A stretch of 64,000 bases of DNA from Perkinsus olseni (Eukaryota; Perkinsozoa; Perkinsida; Perkinsidae): NCBI GenBank assembly GCA_013115135.1, contig JABANP010000110.1, positions 62,001 to 126,000 on the forward strand, read 5' to 3'. A model generated the notes under the pieces. That model was given only the letters and a program-made list of their open reading frames with translations. It was not told the DNA's origin and did not search any database. The stretch's first letter is position 1; each line of letters opens with the position of its first letter. Both the position numbers and the translations under genes were made by a program. Positions 34,782 through 44,393 of the stretch are shown in pieces.

Positions 34782-36070
34782 TGGACGTCGTCAGTGATGA
34801 TGAACTACTAACACAACACTCAACAAGGCTGTCCCCACTCTACGTCGACCTGTACGCTGAAAAGAAGCAAATCGATCACAATGGGGCGCGCTATTGACGC
34901 TTCGTCGATTCTCACCGTGGTCACTTCAACGGCTGGAACCTTCGTACTGAGCTTCCACTCCACGGGATCGGCTTCGACTCGGGATTGAACTTGTGAAATC
35001 TAGCAAGGGTGGCGAATGATGCGATATAAAAAGTCTAGTACTTCCCTTTGTCCCTGCGGTCGAGTTAATCAGAGGTCTCTACCGTCCAACCATGCTGTGG
35101 CTAGAGGTGAATCCGAGGGTGTTTATACTAACAACCACTATGGTGGTGGCCCGTCTCCCCTCGATTGCGTGACCTAACGCCTTGAGCTCTCGACGGCATA
35201 GTTCGACCCCGGGCTCGCTCCGAACCAGCCGTGTCTTTTCGTGGAGGCTTCCTAACGGCGACGACCTATTCTTCAGCTGGCCATCTTCCCTTATTCGAGA
35301 CATTGTGAAAAGTTCCCCAAAATCGTTCTTTTTTCTGTAGAGTTAAACCCGTAGGGTTGGACGAGGATGAAACTAGTGCAGGGGCTCAGCTCTAGCGTGG
35401 CGCAGATCTCAGTTGCGTCGTTTCGACACAACGGCCCAGTCCAGTGATCGCGTTGGCACCCGTCTCCTCCCAACCACCTGTGTCAAGGTTTTCACAGTCA
35501 TCTACAGTCTGCAATAGCGATCAAACTTGAACTGGATAAGTGAGGTCACTATGCCACGTGACGCAAGAACCGTGGAACGCTGAACCAAGCACTGGGGCGT
35601 TTGGGACGTAGTGGCCACATTTTGCCATACCAAATTTTTCGCTTTTGAGCATAAATGGCGGTTTCACCCTCTTCGTATTCTGAGGGCTTCTAGTGGTCAG
35701 AAAATGAAAGCTATCGTCGTCGAGATGTCGTAACCGATTGATACCACATTTTCCTTACCTCGATGAGCCAGCCGAAAAATCAACGGCTGATTCGTTATTG
35801 GCAGAAAATTCCGGAGTACTTCCGGGTAACCCGGGGCTGTCCACTGCAAGAGAACGTCGTTAATGAGAGATCCACTGCACGAGCAGTTGGCTATATGTCC
35901 ATTTTGTATCGCTCTGTAGCCACTATGTCACGGCAACAATGCTAAGGAATCTTTTAAGATTCGCGAGGAAGGTCGAATTCGTTTTAAGAATGTACGGGAA
36001 TTGTGGTTTTTGTGGTATCGGGAAGGGTGTGTTTCCAAAATGGCATTGCAGTATTTCCTGTTAGTTCGAA
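34782..36070. other. Intergenic region between RRP5 and the LicD cluster
   Basis: Divergent 5' ends (RRP5 leftward, first LicD rightward) share these 1.3 kb, which should hold both promoters; no element can be named. A minus-strand frame at 35079-35303 (74 codons, MSRIREDGQ...) and a plus frame at 35763-35945 are unsupported. An ATACCAAATTTTTCGC motif like those of introns lies at about 35624. Confidence 0.5.
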
Positions 36071-37270
36071 ATGCGGCCTTCCTTCGTCGCGTTGTTAACC
36101 ATTTTTGGGTGTTGTGACGGTACAGCCTCGACTAAGCATCCCTTCATTCGGGTCTTTCCCGAGAAGTTGGTCGCCACTGCCCCGTCGGAGAATCTGTTCC
36201 TATGCCCGATGAATGTAACAGATGGTGTTGATCTATCATCATGGCCGTCGGAGGAGGTGACTATTGATGGTACACTTTGTATGGACTATGATGAGCTTAT
36301 GGAAGTTGACAAGAGAGGAGACTTTTTAAAATGTCTGACGGAGGTTACTAATGCAACTACTCATGCATTGGATATGTTGGGCATCGACGCTAGTATTATA
36401 GACGGTACGTTATTGGGTTGGCAACGACACGATAAAGGCCACATACCATGGGACGCTGACGCCGACCTCACCATCATGCAGAGCCATTGTCGACGGGCTT
36501 TCAATGAGCATGCTACTGAGCAGCATAAGAACATGGCAGCTCTCCTCAAGGACCACCTACCCACCGACTCCTACTATCGTGTGGCGGCCATCAAGTACGG
36601 TGTCGGGTCCGAACTGGATCCTGATGAATGGACTGGGTGTGACGTTCAAGAACTCCGTGTTGTCCACGACTACAAAGAGTCCACCTGCCACGCGGACGTC
36701 TTCCAGCTTCTCCAGTCCACTGATCCTGGCAACCCGTGCAAAGACTGTCCCGGCTTCGGCTCGAGTATGGTCGTCACTTGCCGAGACAACAAAAGCGACG
36801 CTTGCGGTCTCTACGAGGACTACTTCCCCACGAGATGGGATGTCATCGACGGCAAGGGCGACGTAAAGATACCTAATAACGTCACCGCCGCGCTGAAGTC
36901 AAATTTCGGCTCTTTTTCATGGGCCTTGCACAACCTCGAAAAGATACCGCAAAATCACGAGTTCCGAAACAAGATGCTAGTAGTCGGCAAAGCCCTGCCC
37001 TCAGTTGAGTCCGCCATCACCACTGTGACAAGTATTCCCACCAAAGAAGTTGGCGGTAAATTTTTGTATGGCTCAGAGCTGGCGGCCATGTATCGAGGCC
37101 GAGCGAGCATGTCAGATGTTCTGTATCATTATAATAACAAAAGCCGTTCTGGAAGTAGCATGGTGGTGGTTGTTTTGTTACCGCTGTTGTCGTTAGCCGT
37201 CATTTTCACGGCTTTGATGCGACTTTTCAAGAATCGCTTCTCGCTCTTCGGCCACCTTCGGATGACTTGA
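36071..37270 (+). CDS. LicD-family membrane protein, copy 1
   Basis: A 399-residue protein of the LicD/fukutin nucleotidyltransferase-like family, members of which transfer phosphocholine, ribitol-phosphate or phosphosugars onto glycans; the substrate here is unknown. The signature is DGTLLGWQRHDKGHIPWDAD at residues about 114-133, followed by AD and LTIM, with the acidic DADAD cluster expected to bind metal. There is an N-terminal signal-peptide-like segment (MRPSFVALLTIFGCC), a Cys-rich lumenal or extracellular domain with N-glycosylation sequons, and one C-terminal membrane helix (SSMVVVVLLPLLSLAVIF) before a short basic tail. The catalytic domain therefore faces the secretory lumen or outside. 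ATG 36071 starts the signal peptide. No intron needed. It is the first of five paralogues. Confidence 0.85.
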   Translation: MRPSFVALLTIFGCCDGTASTKHPFIRVFPEKLVATAPSENLFLCPMNVTDGVDLSSWPSEEVTIDGTLCMDYDELMEVDKRGDFLKCLTEVTNATTHALDMLGIDASIIDGTLLGWQRHDKGHIPWDADADLTIMQSHCRRAFNEHATEQHKNMAALLKDHLPTDSYYRVAAIKYGVGSELDPDEWTGCDVQELRVVHDYKESTCHADVFQLLQSTDPGNPCKDCPGFGSSMVVTCRDNKSDACGLYEDYFPTRWDVIDGKGDVKIPNNVTAALKSNFGSFSWALHNLEKIPQNHEFRNKMLVVGKALPSVESAITTVTSIPTKEVGGKFLYGSELAAMYRGRASMSDVLYHYNNKSRSGSSMVVVVLLPLLSLAVIFTALMRLFKNRFSLFGHLRMT

Positions 37271-37596
37271 GGTCAGCACTTGGCCCCATTGAGGAATGAA
37301 TCATAAAGTACGTCGATCGACGATCTGACTCTCGCCCACAAGCTGGCTTCACTATTCCCTTTTTTATTGACTTTGTCGATATCCGAGAAGTTGAGTTGGA
37401 ACCGGGCAGGGTATCTTAGTAGTCTGTCAACTACCGTCTTCGACCTTGCATGAGTGTCCCTGTGTCTCTTTGTCAACAATGGTGTCGTCAGCCCCACAAA
37501 GTCTCCGGCCTCCGTCGCTAGGGAGCTTCCCGGATTCGGTTTTTGCTCTTATTAGGTTTCTTTTAGTATCTCTCACATTTCGCCATCGGCTTCGGT

Positions 37597-38872
37597 ATGT
37601 TGTTACACGGTTGTATGGTGGTTATGGCCGTTGTGGTCGAAGCTGAGAGGTTCATTCGAGTTTTTCCCGAAGGAGAAGTGGGCCATGCCCCGTCAGAGAA
37701 CCTATTCCTATGCCCGATGAATGTAACAGATGGTGTGGATTTATCATCATGGCCGTCGGAGGAAGTGACTATTGATGGTACACTTTGTATGGACTGTGAT
37801 GAGCTTATGGAAGTTGACAAGAGAGGAGACTTTTTAAAATGTCTGACGGAGGTTACCAATGCCACTACTCATGCATTGGATATGTTGGGCATCGACGCTA
37901 GTATTATAGACGGTACGTTATTGGGTTGGCAACGACACGATAAAGGCCACATACCGTGGGATGTTGACGCCGACCTCACCATCATGCAGGAGCCATTGTC
38001 GACGGGCTTTCAATGAGCATGCCACTCAGCAGCATAAGAACATGGCAGCTCTCCTCAAGGACCACCTACCCACCGACTCCTACTATCGTGTGGCGGCCAT
38101 CAAGTACGGTGTCGGGTCCGAATTGGATCCTGATGAATGGACTGGGTGCAACACCACCGAGATACGTGTCACGCACAAATACCGCGGCGTCTCTTGCCAC
38201 GCTGACGTCTTCCAAATGCTACAGTCCACCGATCCGTCCTCCCCTTGCCAGCGATGCCCCCTTCCCGTCAACTCCTCAGCCACCACCGTCTGTCGCTCTT
38301 CCCTCAGCGACCAGTGCGGTCTCCTCGAGGACGTTCTCCCTATGCGCTGGGACACCTTGAATGGCGTCACCGTGAAAGTGCCCGCGAACCCTGAAGCTGC
38401 TCTAAGGTCACATTTCGGGTCAACGAGCGCACGGCTCATCAACCTGAAGGAGATTCCTCGCAACTACAAGTACGGTTCCTATCGGCTGGTCATTGGTGAA
38501 GCGAACTCCGATGAGATTATTATAGTCAATGGTTCGACCACTGATGGTATGTTTTTGTCCGACGACGTCGACGTTGTAAAGTCGTCCGATAAGCTCAGCG
38601 CCGAAACTACTGTCACCAGTGCCTTGGTTGAAACCGTTAAGTCGCCCCTTTTGCGGGCTGAGACCACTGCCCTGCCGGAGCTGCAAGAACTTCAAGCTGA
38701 GCGATTCATCTCAACCATTTCAGTATCATTCGTAGCATGCCTGTCTATTTTCGGCATTGCCCTCGTGTATTTCTTTGTTTTTAAAAGTACGTTATTGACG
38801 GGAATCTCGTCAACTCCTACCACTCCTTCCGCTTCTTATCGTCAAGTACGCAGTCCCCCGAGGAATGTGTAG
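37597..38872 (+). CDS. LicD-family membrane protein, copy 2 (one-base frameshift)
   Basis: Same architecture as copy 1, 326 bp downstream on the same strand. Reading is intact to the acidic motif (IPWDVDADLTIMQ), then shifts at 37989-37990, where GG replaces the single G of copy 1 (CAGGAGCC against CAGAGCC). After the shift it is open to TAG 38870. Up to about 38150 the DNA is nearly identical to copy 1 (36190-36640). The C-terminal ectodomain differs strongly and ends in a membrane helix (ISTISVSFVACLSIFGIALV). Start ATG 37597 (hydrophobic MLLHGCMVVMAVVV). It is either a recent pseudogene, a sequence error, or a gene read by +1 frameshift. Confidence 0.75.
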
Positions 38873-39048
38873 ACTCGATTCACGCTGGAGCTGCTAGTCT
38901 TGAAAGGGGACAGACGATTGTGTCGTCCGTTGACGATGGCGGTTGAATTCATTTTACACGTGCATGTCATTAGTTTCCCTTCATCATCGTCGTTGTAGTG
39001 TTAATGCAAATCTCATATTGAGACGATTGTTTTGGTATTAGTTTTATC

Positions 39049-40301
39049 ATGGCGTCTCTTCTGTCGCTGCTTTCGGCTGGTTTCACGCTCACGACCCTCG
39101 TCGCTGCTGCTACCCCTCGTCTACTGCGCACCCCTTCATTCGGGTGTACGCCGAGCAAAACCCGATCTCAGCTCCCTTGGACCATCTCTTCCTGTGTCCC
39201 GCTGACCTCAAGGACAAGACCGACCTTTCTCAGTGGCCCCGCAAAGAGGTCACCATTGACGGTTCCAAGTGCTCCAGCCACAAGGAGCTCCTCGCCGAGG
39301 AAGATCGAGCGCAGTTCTTCCAATGTCTCACTGACGTTGTTAACATCACAACGCATGCCATGGACACCATCGGTCTCAGTCCGGCGCTTAGCGACGGTAC
39401 TCTCCTCGGGTGGTACCGTCATCACAAGGGCTACATACCATGGGACGTCGACGCAGACACTTCCATCATGAAGGCCGACTGTCGTGATTCTTTCAAGAAG
39501 TACGCCGAGCCACAGCACAAAAACATCGCTCAAGTGCTGCAAGATCGTATGCCCGACGATGAGCACTTCAGAGTGAGAGGCATCAAGTACATGGTCGGCT
39601 CCGAGCTTGACGAGGACGAGTGGGAAGGTTGCGAGAACCCCGAGTTCCGAGTCGTCCATTCTCTCAATGGCACCAACTGTCACGTTGATATCTTCCAAAT
39701 GCTGCAGTCCACGGACCCTGAGGCTCCTTGCACTTCTTGCCCCGGCTACAAGGATGGCGTTGTTACTGTCTGCAGGACGCCCGAGGGTGGCGTTTGCGGG
39801 TTGAAAAGCGACTACGAGCCCTCCACGTGGGATCGCCTCGACTGGGGTGATTGCAAGATCCCCAACAGTCCCGTGGGTGCTCTCGAGTCCCAGTATCCCG
39901 GACCCGGTATCGAACTCAATAATTTCCAGTTGGTGCCTGGCAACTACAAGTACGGTTCGCAGATGCTGGTGGTGGGTCGTCCTGTCGACGCCAATGGTAA
40001 CGAGATCAGCGATGCAGCGCCCCCTGCGCCCGTCAGTACCGCGCCGTCCCTTCGTGGCAGCGACGATGGCACTATGCAGGAGATCCTCACCACTCTGCAG
40101 AACCTGGCCAAGGAAGGCTGGTCGGGCAGGTTGAGTCGACAATACGAAATCATTGTGCTTGTCTTGTTGGCGCTTATTTGTGCATCTCTCCTCATTTGCC
40201 TGGGGGTGTGGGTTTGTAGACGACATCACGCTGTTGATACCACTCCTCTCCCTACTGCTGCGTATGGTGATGGCAGTGGGACGGCCATACCGATTGAGTG
40301 A
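39049..40301 (+). CDS. LicD-family membrane protein, copy 3 (diverged; signal peptide out of frame)
   Basis: The most diverged paralogue: signature DGTLLGWYRHHKGYIPWDVD at about 39394-39453, Cys-rich ectodomain, C-terminal helix (IIVLVLLALICASLLICLGV) and cytosolic tail CRRHHAVDT. A good signal peptide (MASLLSLLSAGFTLTTLVAAA) starts at 39049, but the mature part beginning AHPFIRVYAEQ is in another frame. One base is missing, or two are in excess, between about 39110 and 39130. Without the upstream part the first ATG is 39144, which would remove the signal peptide. TGA 40299. GC content and codon use are higher than in the neighbours, supporting an older split from the other four. Confidence 0.75.
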
Positions 40302-41023
40302 CTGTAGACTATTGTCAATATACTTACAATGTTTGCGATGCGTTCCTCTCATCCCGAATCTCGGTGATTTCTCATTTCCTCCCTTATTGACTCTTGTTGC
40401 GCTGATAGTCAGTAGTGAGGCAGAGAGAGAATGGAGAAACGGATCTCAGTATATGGAAGTCCCCTACAGCCGACTAGACACAGATGTTTGTCACAGATGT
40501 GTAACAGAGATCGTAGGACTGTGAATATACACCTCTCTATACACCTGTGAATCTCCTTTTCATCGATGTATGCCCTCTTCGGTGTATGGCTGCATCATGC
40601 AGGCTTGGAAACTATGCAGCGGTTCTAAACATTTACTGTCACTCGGCAAACAGAGAGTTTATAGTGTAGTGGTTAGTCTGGTGGGCCGTCATGCGCAACA
40701 CCCGCGTTCGATTATGAGTACAAAGTATCAACAATTTTGCATCGAAAAGACACCGTGGAAAGCCGGCATGTCCCTGTCCGGTGAAATCCATTCTCCGCCG
40801 TGGGCCTATGTTCAACTCCTGTCAATTGCGGTTCTCAATGAGAACTTCTCATGTTACTGTCCATCCAAGGAGCCGAGGGCTTGTCGGTGTCTTTGGGAAG
40901 TACGAAGGCTCCCTCAAGTACTACTAATCGAAGATCTGCTATCGCTCTTTTCCCGGGGTTTCGCTCTCTGGAATGGATTAACGATCGAACACATAACACG
41001 ACAACACCGATCCAGAGAAACTT
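40302..41023 (+). other. Convergent intergenic region with tRNA-Asp-like stretch
   Basis: It lies between the 3' ends of LicD copies 3 and 4. At about 40657-40718 (plus) is a degenerate tRNA-like sequence: TATAGTGTAGTGGTTAG (D-arm of the Asp type), a CCGTCAT loop (anticodon GTC) and a decayed T-arm GCGTTCGATTA. The acceptor stem does not close, so it is not called as a tRNA gene. Nothing else is recognised. Confidence 0.4.
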
Positions 41024-42322
41024 CTACTCTCTCTTAATTACATCAACCAGATTGAGCAAAGAATTAGCAGAGTCCGTTGGGCTTTCGCCAGCGGACGAGA
41101 CATCAACTCGAATTCTATTGAAAAAGGAGTACACGACGAAAAAGATCAACAGAAAGCAAACCATTCCTATAATCAAGGAGACAGTGTGGGTGTCCACGTT
41201 AGATACGGCCGCTAAATCAGACGCTTGAGGCCAATTCACAGCAGATATTTTCACCGCAGTCATAACGTCGCGATTGTTAGTGAAGCGGTCTCTGAGAGCC
41301 ATCACAGACGAGTCGACCTCGGCCAAGACGCTCTGAGGGCCTCTCAGATTCGCTGACGACGGCAAAGCGGTCTCGTTGCTCATCAACATGCTGGTCGCAA
41401 ACTCGTGATTCCTTGGCACCTTTTTGAGATTGAGCAGCTTCCAAGAGAGCGAACCGAAGTTGGACTCCAGAGCGGCGATGGCTCGATTGGGAATCTTCAC
41501 GTCACCACCATCTTGCTTGTCCCACTTCATTGGGAAATAGTCGTCGTAGAGGGCGCACGAATTGCCCGCCTCACGGCAGACGGTGACGAGACCTTCATCA
41601 TAACCTGGACACGATGCACACTCTTCACCACCGGGATAATTCGATTGCAGCAACTGGAAGATGTCGGCGTGGCAGGTGACGTCTTTATAGTCGTGGATGA
41701 TCCGGAACTCTTGAGCGTCGCACCCAGTCCATTCATCAGGACGGAACTCGGAGCCGACACCAAAAACAATACCAGCCACGCGATAATACGAGTCCGTTGG
41801 TAAGTTGTTCTTGATGAGTGCGGCCATGTTCTTATGCTGCTCAGTAGCATGCTTTTTGAAAGCTTGTTGACAATGGCTCTGCATGATGGTGAGGTCGGCG
41901 TCAGCATCCCATGGAATGAGGCTTTTATCGTGCCGTTGCCAACCCAATAACGTTCCATGAATAATAGTAGCGTCGATGCCCAACATATCCAATGCATGAG
42001 TAGTTGCATTGGTAACCTCCGTCAGACATTTTAAAAAGTCTCCTCTCTTGTCAACTTCCATAAGCTCATCATAGTCCATACAAAGTGTACCATCAATAGT
42101 CACCTCCTCCGACGGCCATGATGATAGATCAATACCATCTGTTACATTCATCGGGCATAGGAATAGATTCTCCGACGGGGCAGTGGCGACCAGCTCTTCG
42201 GCGGAGACCCGAATGAAGGGATGCCTCAGTGAGATGTGAGGGCCTTCTGCAGATGCGTCAACACTCGCCACCACAGAGACCAAAACCAACGCCAGGTTGA
42301 AAAGTGGGGGCGTAGATGCCAT
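41024..42322 (-). CDS. LicD-family membrane protein, copy 4
   Basis: A 432-residue paralogue on the minus strand, frame fully open. Signal peptide MASTPPLFNLALVLVSVVAS, HPFIRVSAEE lead-in, signature HGTLLGWQRHDKSLIPWDAD (His replaces the first Asp of the DGTLLGW box, which could matter for activity), ectodomain with CASCPGYDEG, membrane helix VSLIIGMVCFLLIFFVVYSFF and tail rich in Ser/Asn. The nucleotide sequence of the N-terminal half closely follows copies 1, 2 and 5. Tail-to-tail with copy 3. Confidence 0.85.
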   Translation of the reverse strand: MASTPPLFNLALVLVSVVASVDASAEGPHISLRHPFIRVSAEELVATAPSENLFLCPMNVTDGIDLSSWPSEEVTIDGTLCMDYDELMEVDKRGDFLKCLTEVTNATTHALDMLGIDATIIHGTLLGWQRHDKSLIPWDADADLTIMQSHCQQAFKKHATEQHKNMAALIKNNLPTDSYYRVAGIVFGVGSEFRPDEWTGCDAQEFRIIHDYKDVTCHADIFQLLQSNYPGGEECASCPGYDEGLVTVCREAGNSCALYDDYFPMKWDKQDGGDVKIPNRAIAALESNFGSLSWKLLNLKKVPRNHEFATSMLMSNETALPSSANLRGPQSVLAEVDSSVMALRDRFTNNRDVMTAVKISAVNWPQASDLAAVSNVDTHTVSLIIGMVCFLLIFFVVYSFFNRIRVDVSSAGESPTDSANSLLNLVDVIKRE

Positions 42323-43054
42323 TATTTACACGCGGAATAGATAAAGAGGGAAGTAACACAGCGTTGGCATTCTCGGCGTTTCCGATGATGAAGCACCTTT
42401 TGCTGTGCGGACATTGTGCTCCGCACGACACAGAACGGATACGATTCTACCACCAAAGTCAATATAGGTCGGAAACGAACTTCTGCCCACTCTGCTTCTC
42501 GAGCTAGGAGCCCTAAATCTCATTACTGACGAGATTGGTGATGGTGGAGATTTTAAGTTCGGGAGTACTGGGATTCGGCACAGATCACAGTTTCCGTCGT
42601 ATCAGGGCAGCAACAAAGCAGGCTGAGTTCTCGAAGGTGGGAACAACTCAGTCAAAAGTGTAGCGTCTTGCAAGGATTGAATTAATCACCTACTGCTCAG
42701 CTCCCTCTACTAACAAGCTAAAGAGGCTGACAGCTTGTCTCGTCCCTTATGTCAGGATTCAGATCACAGTACTGCGATATTGTACTATCATTGTCAGATC
42801 ATGCAACCATCCATATATATCAGCCACTTGCCAGGATTGAACTGACGACCTTCTGCTTACGAAGCAGACGCTCTACCACTAAGCTAAAGTGGCTTACAAT
42901 TCACATTTTTCATAGCCTACGGAGCCGAATCACAATAGTGCTATATGCTATATCTCATGAGACAATACATTCTCCCAGCACTCTTGATAGTCGTATGTTT
43001 CCCACCAAGTGCTCACGAACTCGGAACGCGGCTACGCTGACCTCGAGAAAATTG
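42323..43054. other. Spacer between LicD copies 4 and 5
   Basis: The upstream region of copy 4 and downstream of copy 5. It contains a tRNA-Thr (42822-42893, minus). No other gene is recognised; frames here are short. Confidence 0.5.
42822..42893 (-). tRNA. tRNA-Thr(CGT)
   Basis: Full cloverleaf: acceptor GCCACTT/AAGTGGC, D-arm GCTT-AGTGGTA-GAGC, anticodon arm TCTGC-TTCGTAA-GCAGA (anticodon CGT), T-arm GTCAG-TTCAATC-CTGGC. No intron. No T-run terminator follows directly, so expression is uncertain. It is identical in sequence to 45482-45553. Confidence 0.8.
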
Positions 43055-44392
43055 CTACTCGCCTTTGACGACATTAATCAGATTCAGAAAGGAATTCCCC
43101 TCATTCGGAGCCTCGTTGTCGGCAGATGAGACCGCAGTTCGGCTTCTTCTGCAGAAACAGTACCCAAGAAAGAAGAGAAGAAAAGAGACGCCAATCATAC
43201 TTATCAACACAGAAAGAGTATAGGTGTCAAAATTATAGGGCGTGGTTACTTCCCGCGAGAGGGGCCAATTCACCGCAACAATCTTTTCGGCAGAGCTGTC
43301 CTCCTCAATGGTAGGAGCAGAGGCTTCTGGTGTTCCACGAGATAGCTCGACCTCAGAGACGACGCCGTGTGATCCCCTGAGGCTCGATGGACTTGACGGT
43401 TCACCAGCGGTATCGTTAACCATCATTGACCGACCAACCACCAACAAGCTACCATCGAATTCATAGTTCATCGGCACTTCCCTTAGGTTGAGTAAAGACC
43501 AGGGAAGAGAACCAAAGTACGACTTCAGCGCTACATCGACCCGATGGGGAATCTTCACATCACCACCATCCTGCTTGTCCCACCTCATGGGGAAATAATC
43601 GTCGTAGAGACCACACGTATCATCAACATCACGACAGACGGTAACGAGGCCTTCGTCATAACCTGGACACGATGCACAGTCTTCACCACCGGGCTCGTCG
43701 GATTGGAGTGTCTGAAAGACGTCGGCGTGGCAGCTGACGTCTTTGTAGTCGTGGATGATACGAAACTCTCGATTTTCACACCCAGTCCATTCATCAGGAT
43801 CCAACTCGGAGCCGTCACCGTATATAATGCCAGCCACACGATAGTAGGAGTCGGTGGGTAGGTGGGCCTTGAGAAGGGCTGCCATGTTCTTATGCTGCTG
43901 AGTGGCATGCTCATTGAAAGCCCGTCGACAATGGCTCAGCATGATGGTGAGGTCGGCGTCAACATCCCATGGTATGTGGCCTTTATCGTGTCGTTGCCAA
44001 CCCAATAACGTACCGTCTATAATACTAGCGTCGATGCCCAACATATCCAATGCATGAGTAGTGGCATTGGTAACCTCCGTCAGACATTTTAAAAAGTCTC
44101 CTCTCTTGTCAACTTCCATAAGCTCATCATAGTCCATACAAAGTGTACCATCAATAGTCACCTCCTCCGACGGCCATGATGATAAATCAACACCATCTGT
44201 TACATTCATCGGGCATAGGAATAGATTCTCTGACGGGGCAGTGGCGACCAGCTCTTCGGCGAAGACCCGAATGAAAGGATGCTTTGGCAAGGGGCCAGTG
44301 GAAGGCCCTTCTGTTGGCGGTCCGCCATTAGCAGCTTCGCACAGAAGGAGCAACCCCAGGATGAGAAGACAGTGCGGGAATGTCGGAGGCAT
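43055..44392 (-). CDS. LicD-family membrane protein, copy 5
   Basis: A 445-residue paralogue. ATG 44392 is chosen over upstream in-frame ATGs (up to 44554) because it begins a good signal peptide (MPPTFPHCLLILGLLLLCEA). Signature DGTLLGWQRHDKGHIPWDVD followed by ADLTIM; ectodomain with the same CASCPGYDEG block as copy 4; membrane helix LSVLISMIGVSFLLFFLGYCF and tail with an acidic/Asn-rich end. Frame intact. Its ATG lies one base after the stop of the coding trace of the upstream minus-strand gene (TAG 44394-44396), extremely close for two nuclear genes. Confidence 0.85.
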   Translation of the reverse strand: MPPTFPHCLLILGLLLLCEAANGGPPTEGPSTGPLPKHPFIRVFAEELVATAPSENLFLCPMNVTDGVDLSSWPSEEVTIDGTLCMDYDELMEVDKRGDFLKCLTEVTNATTHALDMLGIDASIIDGTLLGWQRHDKGHIPWDVDADLTIMLSHCRRAFNEHATQQHKNMAALLKAHLPTDSYYRVAGIIYGDGSELDPDEWTGCENREFRIIHDYKDVSCHADVFQTLQSDEPGGEDCASCPGYDEGLVTVCRDVDDTCGLYDDYFPMRWDKQDGGDVKIPHRVDVALKSYFGSLPWSLLNLREVPMNYEFDGSLLVVGRSMMVNDTAGEPSSPSSLRGSHGVVSEVELSRGTPEASAPTIEEDSSAEKIVAVNWPLSREVTTPYNFDTYTLSVLISMIGVSFLLFFLGYCFCRRSRTAVSSADNEAPNEGNSFLNLINVVKGE

Positions 44393-44393
44393 G

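Noticed and set aside
39168..40352. 394-codon minus-strand frame opposite LicD copy 3
   Set aside because: It is a mirror frame of a high-GC gene; the plus strand carries the LicD signature, Cys pattern and membrane helix.
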